64,000 nucleotides of DNA, taken from assembly GCA_958510875.1 (NCBI GenBank), contig OY294067.1:278523242-278587241 (forward strand), written 5' to 3'. Position 1 is the first letter of the stretch; each line of letters begins with the position of its first letter. Below, piece after piece: positions 56,189 through 64,000 of the stretch. The DNA comes from Endomychus coccineus. Lineage: Eukaryota; Arthropoda; Insecta; Coleoptera; Endomychidae. Under the pieces are notes generated by a model that was given only the letters and a program-made list of their open reading frames with translations, did no database searches and had not been told where the DNA came from. The translations under genes and the position numbers were made by a program.

Positions 56189-57355
56189 GTGTCCTAAAAT
56201 TAACGCAAGATTTGAATTAAATAGAAATCATAGTTTTTAGTCTTTAGATTGTTATTTTTTTTATTGGATCATAAAGTACATAGGATAGGGTTATTAATGG
56301 AATAACACAATTTGGAGGCAAATGGCCTCCATGGCTTTGCTGGCATAAATGCGGCTGAATTTCGTTAATCCAGCGTCTAATTTCCGCCTGTAAAGCACTG
56401 GTGACTTCAAATAACCCCATAAAAATAAATCTAATGGTGTTAAATCACATGATCTAGGGGGCCAATTCTGATCACCGAAACGAAAGAGTACACGACCAGG
56501 AAATGTCTCATGCAGTAATTGAATTGTTTCCCGAGCTGTATGGCATGTTGCACCGTCTTGTTGAAACCATATATTGGCCACATCAATATCATCCAATTTC
56601 GGCTGAAAGAACTGAGTTATCATATCGCGATATCGAGCACCAGTAACAGTCACTGGTTGACCAGCCTCCTTTTCAGAAAAGAATGGTCCAATTATGACTC
56701 CAGTCCAAAATCCGCACCAAACACGTTGTGGATGCATTTGTTTTTCGACAATCACATTTTGGTGATTAACAAAGCCATCAAGGTGAAAATGTGCTCCATC
56801 GCTTAGGATGATTTTGCTCGAAAAATCAGCATCCACTTGTTGATGTTCAATAATCCCTTCAACGAACTCTCTCTGCAGTGCATGGTCATTAGGCTTCAAT
56901 TGTTGTGTTAATTGAATTTTGTAAGCATGGAGACAGATCTTTTGTGAGTATACGCTGTAGAAAGCTTCTTGTCCAAGACACCGAATTGATGTTCTGGAAT
57001 TTTCACCAACACGCTCACACGCTGCTTCGTTGTTGACATTTGAACGGCTTGTTTTTGGACGATCAGTGTGTTTAGCGTCTCCAACTGATCCAGTTTCCCT
57101 GAATTTTTGTAATCTCTTCACAGATGACGAAGTTAAAATACTATTTCGGCCATATTTTGTATGAAATTTTCGAACTGTGGCCGCCAAACTTTCATTATTT
57201 TTGAGATATTGTTCAATAATGAAAACACGTTGTTGTATCGTATAACGCTCCATTTTTACTAACCTCTCAGCGGTCAAATTGTTTTTTTTCAGGGTTGCCA
57301 ACAACTTACTGCGCAAATGGCGGCAAATTCGAATCTTGCGTTAATTTTGGGACAC
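56189..57355 (-). mobile_element. Mariner-superfamily transposon, near-complete
   Basis: Inverted ends of about 30 bp: GTGTCCTAAAATTAACGCAA at 56189 and the complement of GTGTCCCAAAATTAACGCAA at 57355. TA dinucleotides stand about 5 bases further out (56183, 57360) and may be the target duplication if the ends are slightly longer. One long transposase frame is inside. Total about 1.17 kb. Confidence 0.85.
56294..57253 (-). CDS. Mariner-type DDE/D transposase with DUF4817-like head
   Basis: The start is set at MERYTIQQRVFIIEQYL (57253); 21 upstream residues are also open but are inverted-terminus text. The N-terminus has the helix-turn-helix block of DUF4817-type proteins (EQYLKNNESLAATVRKF, SSVKRLQKFRETGSV). 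The catalytic boxes are ILSDGAHFHLDG (first D), WFQQDGATCHTA (second D) and RSCDLTPLDLFLWGYLK (third D); about 36 residues separate the last two. ENSRTSIRCLGQE and VWCGFW...IIGPFF are present. No stop interrupts about 320 residues, so it may be young or even functional. The C-terminal ~25 residues look divergent. The enzyme would cut and paste at TA sites using the inverted ends. Confidence 0.85.
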   Translation of the reverse strand: MERYTIQQRVFIIEQYLKNNESLAATVRKFHTKYGRNSILTSSSVKRLQKFRETGSVGDAKHTDRPKTSRSNVNNEAACERVGENSRTSIRCLGQEAFYSVYSQKICLHAYKIQLTQQLKPNDHALQREFVEGIIEHQQVDADFSSKIILSDGAHFHLDGFVNHQNVIVEKQMHPQRVWCGFWTGVIIGPFFSEKEAGQPVTVTGARYRDMITQFFQPKLDDIDVANIWFQQDGATCHTARETIQLLHETFPGRVLFRFGDQNWPPRSCDLTPLDLFLWGYLKSPVLYRRKLDAGLTKFSRIYASKAMEAICLQIVLFH

Positions 57356-57434
57356 TTTATAAGCGCTATAATCGACACATACAGGTTATTGTCAAAAGTA
57401 TGAAAACAGTTATTTGTTGTTGATTTTTCTCATA

Positions 57435-57735
57435 TGTCAATTCTTGGAAAATGGGTCAGATTAACAAGTCTCCTATATTAACATACGTAGTTTCGGTGTG
57501 ACGACCATCATCAGAAGACGTTTAAATACTAACTCATCAATTAAGCGTCTTTATCGCATTAATTCCAATCAAAAATATCTACGTGACAACAGCAACCAAA
57601 AGAAGAAAATGTGACACATTAACTAACTGATGTTGGTCGTGAGACCGAAACGTACGTAAAGACGACAATATAGTAGACATAAGTGTTAATGTGACCTATT
57701 TCCCAAGAATTTGCATATAATTCATACCTGGGTGA
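57435..57735. mobile_element. Pair of Penelope tails, head to head
   Basis: Left on minus (57435..57522): GTCTTCTGATGATGGTCGTC, then ACACC and GAAAC. Right on plus (57625..57735): CTGATGTTGGTCGTGAGACC, GAAACGTACGTAAAGACG, then TGTGACCTATTTCCCAAGAA. Between them are about 100 bp. Neither hammerhead is intact: the left lacks the second helix I strand, the right has CTGATGT and lacks the first strand. Confidence 0.6.
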
Positions 57736-57879
57736 AGACTCAATATTATATTTACTAGTATAAAAAGTAAATTGTCTTGAAGTAAGACCTTTCATTTTAA
57801 ATCATTTGAACACGAAGTTTGATGCAAAAAATACATGCTATTTTTAATCAAATCAAAAGTACAGAGTATGTGGTTATTG

Positions 57880-58050
57880 ATAGAACACAGTAACGACCAA
57901 ATGATCACCTCGGCTATTCTTGCAGATGGTCATCCTTTTCATTTTCCCACAATTGCGGCTCAACATCGCGATTAACAACTGTAATAATATCTTTGAGCCC
58001 CTGAATCGTTGCTGGAGCGTACACTTTATTTTTAACGTACGTAGCCATTT
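57880..58050 (-). pseudogene. Mariner-type transposase C-terminal scrap
   Basis: On minus: ATYVKNKVYAPATIQGLKDI, ITVVNRDVEPQLWENEKDDH, then stops and SFGRYCVL. It fits the tail after the third aspartate (LK-KVY...L...I...I...W-N) in insect mariner-type transposases. No catalytic part. Confidence 0.5.
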
Positions 58051-58062
58051 AACGTATCCCAA

Positions 58063-59454
58063 ATAGAGAAATTACACGACCATCTAACCTTACACCCGCC
58101 GTCCTGTTTGAAGTAAAGGTAAAGGTATCCAAAACGCCAACTTCAGGCCAAAAAAATCATTGCTCAAGTCACTCTTGCGGTTTTACCCATAGACCTATTA
58201 TCCTAAGGAGACAGAATTGTTTACATTTAAACATGATCAGACATTGCCAAAATTTCGGGCCACTCAGACCGCTGTATATTACAAGTATGGCCGTATGGAA
58301 TGTGCTGTTGCCGGATTAGTTGTTCTGTGTGCCGGATTGAGATTTGCAATTATTATAAAAACATTCGTAGCATCATTTATTGGTTATATTAAAAGCAATA
58401 CTGTTGAAATGTCGTTTTCTCTGAAAAATATTCCATAATTTATGGTGACCTGGAATATATAATCGAATTATATAATATTTAAATTTTTAAATATAGAACT
58501 ATTCCATTCTATGGCATCATTTGTTCAGAATGCGACAACGCCGCGCACCTTTTATGAATGGGGACTTTGTTCTGTACTACACAATTTGACAGCTTCCGTA
58601 TTTCTCTAACTATTTCAAAGTGGTCTTGCCTTACAAGTGGTACCAAGTTTTAAATCATAGTTACAGCGTTGCCAATAAGGAGTAATTATGACTCGACGAC
58701 AAAGAGGTCCGTTAGTTTTCTTTGTCATACTTCATGTAATCATTGCGACAAGTCAAATTGAGTTTTATGAATGAGATGTTTCGTCTCCTTAGTCGTCCTA
58801 TCCAGGTATTCTCACTATTCACCAGCAACTGAAATACTTCTCGTAGATATTGTAACGGCACAAAGGCTAAAGCGTTTAACAATCTCATTTTTAGAGCAAA
58901 GTCTGCATCTGTATAATACTTTTCTAAGTCCCTCTTGTTTGTCGACTTTCCGGAAGATTTGTAGCGATGCCTTGAACTTGAAGAAATGTTTTTTCGCAGA
59001 ATTGCTTTTTGAAAAACTGTGTTGGGAGAATTGTTTTCGAAGATTTGTTTTAATACATATCAGTACCTTACTTTTCAAACTAATGAATAATATGCATGCA
59101 CAGAAAGAAATAGAAAATAATATATTTGCTATAAAATGTTCAATAGATAAATGGGCATCGAGAGAAACAAGCAGATAATTGCTGTTTGTGAATTAATCAA
59201 TAAAACAAGCCGAAGGGAAGCGATCGTTTATGTAGTACCTGTAGATAACCTGTTGCCTTCAAACTATAAAACCCTAAAAGAATAAATTTCTTTCTACTTC
59301 GGATTGTTAATTATTTGAGTTCATCTTCTGCGCATATTGCTTATAGATTGTTAATTTGCTTTACGATTTTATCCAACCAAAGACGATAAAAAGCTAACAT
59401 TCTCCGAAAGATTTTTTCGGTAATGATTTCAAAAAAATTGAAAACAAGATAACA
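58063..59454. other. No recognised gene
   Basis: Open frame 58771..59178 on plus (135 residues; Cys/Leu/Phe-rich, no motif) and its antisense are not convincing. Nothing else recognised. Confidence 0.3.
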
Positions 59455-59580
59455 CACATTGAACTTTGATACATTTACTTAACATGTTTCGTTGCACAGC
59501 AACGTCGTCAGAAGTATTGTATGTGTTGGAAATACTTCTGACAATGTTCTGCAACGAAACATGTTACGTAAATATGATAA
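59455..59580. mobile_element. Inverted pair of hammerhead-bearing tails
   Basis: Left arm (minus sense) ACTTCTGACGACGTTGC...GCAACGAAACATGTTAAGTA and right arm (plus) ACTTCTGACAATGTTCTG...CAACGAAACATGTTACGTA, about 10 bp apart. It forms a near-palindrome of about 110 bp. The small MITE copy C follows directly. Confidence 0.65.
59476..59516 (-). other. Hammerhead-ribozyme-like motif, minus strand
   Basis: On minus: UACUU (helix I), CUGACGA (core), C, GUUGC-UGU-GCAAC (helix II, five perfect pairs), GAAA (core), CA/UG (two-pair helix III), U, U, then AAGUA, exactly complementary to UACUU. All hammerhead elements are present with minimal helix III; one extra base sits between core and helix II. 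Confidence 0.55.
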
Positions 59581-59594
59581 GTGTGGGTCATAGA

Positions 59595-59705
59595 ATACTA
59601 TACGAGGTATCACTCTGAAATGTAATATAATATAATTTAGTTTACACTAACACCCTTGTTTTAAGTGGAAAAAGGATTATAGTGTAAACTAAATTATATG
59701 AACGT
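59595..59705. mobile_element. Small MITE family, copy C
   Basis: GAGGTATCACTCTGAAATGT, ATAATTTAGTTTACACTAAC and ACCCTT, then GTGTAAACTAAATTATAT inverted at the right. Arms of about 25 bp; relatives at 34805 and 47285. Confidence 0.55.
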
Positions 59706-61358
59706 ATCTTGTTTTTAATTTTTTTCAAAAATATTTTCTCAGTGATATGGATTTGCGTAATCAAACCCAACTTGGTGAAATGATATTACAAATTTATTCT
59801 CATACTTTTGATTAATCAGGTATTTATTATTTTTGTAATAAACATAAATAATAGTAGGTGCGTTCTGAAATGTCAAACTGTAGAAAGCTACTAACATTTT
59901 TGGTTTAGAAATTCTTCCAAATACTGGTTGTAAAAAATCTAATATTCCATGATGTTGTGTACAACATGATTTGTAATTAAGAGATCATCAGAAAATAATT
60001 CAGATTTTTTTCATATTTTAATTAATCGAAAGAAATAATATTCATGACCGTCGAAAATGTTCTCCGATAGCAAATATATAAAATAATGAGTAATTAGAAC
60101 TCAACTAAACAAGACAATACGATATTTTTTGATTTTTATATTATTGAAACGGTTATACTTTATGAATATTCATTGACAAAGCAATCCGCAATTAAAATAA
60201 AGATTTTCGTTATAGCTAGTAAAAATTTGGAAGTCTTTGAAGACCATGAAATGTTAAATCTATAGATATTTGGAAACGATTTTAATTGTACAGTACAGAA
60301 TATTCTTATTATTTTTGAAATAACCTATTTTACCTTACATGGAAATTAGGAATTAGTCAAGTAGTATTAGTGGTTCAATGATTTTGTTACTATGAAATTT
60401 CACAAAGTCAATTCGTCTGCATATAAAAAAAAACAAATATTGCATATTGAAGTTTCTTCACCAATGAATTTGATCACTTTTTTTTAATTTATTTCTATAT
60501 TAAAAAAAATATTCAAATTTCTGATTTTAACAATACAAGAAAAATTGAGAATGAAGTAGCAAACTCAAATTTGGATGTACATAAAGTATTGAGGGAATTC
60601 AGTGTAAAAATTAACAATTGATTCATTAAGACCTGATTATGAGTTGAAATTGTGCCAATATATGTCCTAATATTTCTACATGCGTCTAGGTATTAGCTTT
60701 TCACTAAAATTGAGAATATTTGATAATAATGCATCTTATGATTGAGTCTTACCGAATCGGCTTGTATTATTGAAATCAGTTTATGGGGGAACAAACGTTG
60801 AATGGAAGAATTGAGCAAAAAAGATGGTGCTTTTCCTAGGAAAAATATGGAGAATCTAAAATAAAAAATATGTATTCATATTTTAATACTATTGATTGTC
60901 CATATCAAAATTAGACCATTTTGATATCTTCAATTACAAAAGTTGAAATATTTTTTTGCTTCAATAATGAGTATAAAATATTAAAATATGTTTTGAATGT
61001 TAAAAAGTGCAATGAATGCTAATACGCTTTGTTCGAAAATTTTCAATCCGTTAAATTCAATAAGTTCTAGTGTGTCACTACTTATTTTTTGTATCAACGA
61101 AACAATAATTGATCCTTTTAGTCTCTTTTTTATCAAGAAAAGTTCATGAATTATATACATTATTTTTATATTCAATCGAAGTTTGCAATCTAATATTTAA
61201 ATGTATATGAATATAATATACTATATACGTAAAAAAATGCGTTTTTAAATTACAAGACATTAAAGAATAATAGAATATGATTCGTATTTAAGATATTCAA
61301 TTATAGAAATTTACACATTCCATTTAACACAAAATTCAAAATACCTCAAGATGTAATA
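59706..61358. other. No gene seen
   Basis: Very AT-rich; short frames lack motifs. Confidence 0.4.
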
Positions 61359-61590
61359 AGGTGAAGTTGGGTAAGTGGGACCCCCATTTACAACTTTTGA
61401 ATTTCAAACTTAGATACCTGTTAGTAGTGGTAAGATATAAGTTTGCAAATTTTATGGTATAGAGATCTATTATGTAGGAACAAAATGTAGTATAATCAAC
61501 AGTGATAGTCTCCTGGCATGTTTTTTTTTTATTTTGTGCCGTGGCCGATTTACCCAAAATTTTGGGGTAAGTATGTCACACGTGCATATT

Positions 61591-62850
61591 TCAGGTGACA
61601 TCAACATAGTGGCAAAGTACGTGTAACTGGGCCATAATTTGATACTTGCTCTTTAATATGCTTTTTTCAGATTGGAGAAATGTTAAATGGTTTTCGAGAT
61701 ATAAGGAAATGTGTGCCTGTATTTTCTGTTGCTTTTCTTCTTTTCTTTTCAAAGCAGCAATTTTCTTATTTTCCTTGATTTCCAGTGCCTTCCTTTTCTC
61801 TTCCTCTTCTTCTTTTCGTTTCTTGAGATAATCTTTCGTCGTTATAATTTCAGAATTGGAGCAAATTCTTTTTCTTGATGTTGTTGGCTTAAGACATTGA
61901 GATGTTGCCCCTTTAATGAAAGTCAGGAGAATTTTTTCAAATGAATTGGTTTCTGTTGCATCAGGGTTTCGTTGTAAGTTTTCATTTGCATCAATTGAAT
62001 TGTTCAAATTGTGGTCTTCTTTGGAATGAAGGTTGTCTTTGTCGGTATTATGGGTTGTCAGGTTCTCGCAAGATGTTTTCGCGTTTGGGTTTAAGTTTTC
62101 TTTATTCTCATTTTCAGTATCAGTCACATATTCAATACTCTGATCGTAAGAGTCAACATTTGACTTGTTGAGTTGATTAGGATTTCGTGGATTTTCCATA
62201 ACAGCATCCTGGTTATCGGTAGCTGTTGAATTTTTAGAATATTTATATTTTTGATATGCCTTCAAGTCACTAGGCTTGAAAATTTCAGTATTGATAACAT
62301 CCTTCGAAAGTGGGTATATTCTTGTTGCCTTGAAACCATTTTTGATTACTTCGGATGACAATTTATCATACACCTTGTTCAGAATATTTACAAACATAGC
62401 CTTTGGAATCCTTTGTCTTGGATTATGCCTTTGCCATTGTAAAAGTTCTTTTTCCCACTGGTTCTTCATAGACTTGAAGACAGCAACATCAAGAGGTTGC
62501 AACACGTGAGTCGTATGGGGTGGCAGCTTCAGGATGGTGACTTCGTTAGCTAAAGCAAGTTCAATTATTTCAATTGAAACATGAGTGGAATGTCCATCAT
62601 ACAATAACAAAAGTGGCCTTTCTTTTGGTGCACTGGGCAAGAAGCAATCTTTGAACCATTTGGCAAATATTGTCGTTTCCATCCTTCCTCGGTTCGAAGC
62701 AGCATAGAATGTCTTATCATTATCAACTACATTAAGCCAATGTTCTAATATATTCTTTCCTTTAAAAATCACCAAAGGTGGTATTTTTTCACCCGATGCA
62801 GAACAGCAAATCAATATTGATGTGTTTTCACGCCCTGGTGAACTTATCAT
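61591..62850 (-). pseudogene. Pogo-type transposase, catalytic and C-terminal part
   Basis: 419 open residues. SILICCSASGEKIPPLVIFK (DDE_1 entry), WFKDCFLPSAP, LLLLYDGHSTHVS (second catalytic D), LPPHTTHVLQPLDVAVFKSM (third D), then WEKELLQWQRHNPR and GFKATRIYPLSKDVI. A long Asn/Glu-rich linker follows and then a Lys/Glu coiled-coil-like stretch (LKKRKEEEEEKRKALEIKEN). The usual family length is matched if the upstream pieces are added. It begins just after a frameshift near 62860. Confidence 0.85.
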
Positions 62851-63029
62851 TCTCGTGCTTCGTTTTCTCCTTTTGCCCCTACTATTTTAGTTTTAGTTGG
62901 GTCATGGCAAAAACTTGACTCATCTAGATTGAAGATTTGGTTTGGCTTATCTGACAAATTTAAGTCCTTAATTGTATCAGTTAACTGATCGAAATAGGAA
63001 TATATTACAAACGGGTTTATCTGATCCAT
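62847..63029 (-). pseudogene. Pogo-type transposase, segment with first catalytic aspartate
   Basis: DQINPFVIYSYFDQLTDTI and IFNLDESSFCHDPTKTKIVG: NLDE holds the first catalytic D. It ends by frameshift at the KGEN region. Between 63030 and 63143, in another frame, QLKTRFKNGRPGEEWYLGFT and KRHL are visible, the family's middle DNA-binding (CENP-B-like) region, followed by two stops. Confidence 0.75.
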
Positions 63030-63143
63030 TCTGGTATACTCTACTCCCTGAGGTTTTTTTAAAGATGTCTTTTAGTAAACCCTAAATACCATTCTTCTCC
63101 TGGTCGGCCGTTTTTGAATCTGGTTTTCAATTGGTTTTCAGTA

Positions 63144-63485
63144 TTAACATATATTTGGACTAGGTATATCTAAAACTTCCGATCTGGTTAAACCAAAACC
63201 CCATTTCTCAAGCACTTTCAGAGAATCGGCTAAGCGTTTTTCTATTTCAAAGGGTATATCGGTGTTTCGTCCACCACCAATTCCCCCAACTGCACGGCGA
63301 CCCCTAGTCCTTGTTCCATTAAGTCGGTGTCTTAAGGTGGTCCTTGGAATGTTATAAGCTTTTGCTGCACCATTTACAGTCTTTTTCTTATCTTTAACAT
63401 CTGAGATAGCCCTAGCTAAAGCCTCCGAGGTATAACGGGATCCATCTGCTCCTCTCTCAGTAATTTGATGGTAAATTCGGCCCAT
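63144..63485 (-). pseudogene. Pogo-type transposase, N-terminal psq helix-turn-helix
   Basis: The start is set at MGRIYHQITERGADGSRYT (63485); the open frame extends further but only into the non-coding flank. SEALARAISDVKDKKKTV, NGAAKAYNIPRTTLRHRL is a pipsqueak-type HTH, which binds the element ends in pogo/Tigger-like transposases. Then GRNTDIPFEIEKRLADSL and WGFGLTRSEVLDI, also typical. The reading is cut near 63144 by a frame change. Confidence 0.8.
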
Positions 63486-64000
63486 CCTGAAAATAATAAA
63501 TAGGAGAGTATGGCCCACTCTCCCCAAATCCTATAAATTTGTGGGAAACTGGGCCACCCCTTCCTTAATCTATAATTATAATATTGCCGTATTGAACATA
63601 TTTTTATATCAAAATTCAGACTGTATTGTTACCCAAAAATCATACAATATAGTGAACAATTTGTTGCTTAACTTTTGCAAATACTTTTTTGGTTCTTCGT
63701 GCACCGAGTTGTAATCCTTCAAAACAACTGTTTGGCTTTGACACTTGACAGTTTTAAAAATACCCCAGGTTTGCCAACTAAAATAGTTGTTGAGGTAATT
63801 TTAGGTGTAAAACTGTTACCAACGTTTAATTTTTTTTGTATTTAAGAAATCTGTAACTCAAAAAAGAGCTATGGCCCACATTCCCCAATGGCCCATTTAC
63901 CTGACATTACCTTAAGATTTACATAGATTCATTGGGAACATATTCTATACACATAAATTCGTTCATAAATTCTTAAAATCAATATCATTTCTATTTCAAT

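Larger units (their letters stand above)
61359..63912 (-). mobile_element. Pogo/Tigger-type DNA transposon, 2.55 kb
   Basis: The ends are related inverted sequences, AGGTGAAGTTGGGTAAGTGG at 61359 and AGGTAATGTCAGGTAAATGG (complement) at 63912, each followed outward by TA (61357..61358, 63913..63914). Both subterminal regions repeat GGGCCA/TGGCCC words. Inside are the three parts of a psq-HTH plus DDE transposase on minus, with frameshifts between them. Confidence 0.8.

Noticed and set aside
57625..57670. Intact hammerhead on plus at the paired tails
   Set aside because: Core reads CTGATGT and the first helix I strand does not pair with AAGAC.
58771..59178. 135-residue open frame
   Set aside because: No motif, biased Cys/Leu/Phe content, and an equally long antisense frame; no support as a gene.

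Overview
The window looks like AT-rich insect nuclear DNA. It has GT-AG introns, one recognisable host gene, and a dense layering of eukaryotic mobile elements: Copia, Gypsy, BEL/Pao, Penelope-like, LINE, mariner, pogo, Harbinger, Crypton, tRNA-derived repeats and MITEs. There is no bacterial-type gene organisation. The exact order is not determined; a beetle or hemipteran-like genome is an inference from the repeat mix only.

Host content. The firmest host gene is a sphingomyelin-synthase-family enzyme on the + strand. Six exons (47848..53824) join in phase and carry the H...H-x3-D triad. A likely first coding exon lies at 23257..23366, which would make the first intron about 24.5 kb and place most of the window's transposons inside it. 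A two-exon THAP zinc-finger fragment lies at the left edge (254..703). A broken, unrecognised reading frame at about 10044..10671 was split by the Copia insertion.

Layout. 1-4.4 kb: THAP fragment, a 20-bp palindrome, a BEL/Pao remnant with a LINE 3' end inserted in it, and a Penelope-like tail in tandem. 5-9.7 kb: a repeat with an embedded tRNA-Glu-like segment, a TIR MITE and a LINE-like 3' repeat. 10.7-15.6 kb: a nearly complete Copia element (LTRs, primer site, polypurine tract, 5-bp target duplication) with two frameshifts. 16.7-22.5 kb: a TTAA-flanked inverted-repeat element containing a mariner fragment, a MITE, a second tRNA-Glu-like repeat and a long fold-back element with an internal ~170-bp tandem array. 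23-27.3 kb: host exon 1, a 967-bp CCGGGATATC inverted-repeat element, a Gypsy pol piece and back-to-back Penelope GIY-YIG fragments. 28-34.5 kb: Harbinger, Crypton and mariner remnants, then a Penelope-like element whose single ORF carries two tandem GIY-YIG domains and which ends in a hammerhead-ribozyme-like motif. 34.8-47.5 kb: mostly non-coding, with MITEs and a SINE. 47.8-53.8 kb: host exons with MITEs, a LINE remnant and repeats in the introns. 55-64 kb: Penelope tails in inverted pairs, a near-complete mariner-type element with a DUF4817-like head, and a pogo-type element with intact ends.

The most interesting signal is the Penelope-like material: the duplicated GIY-YIG domain with unequal decay, and several hammerhead-like motifs at tails on both strands, often as head-to-head inverted pairs. 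All functional statements are from reading the sequence; no search or folding program was run.
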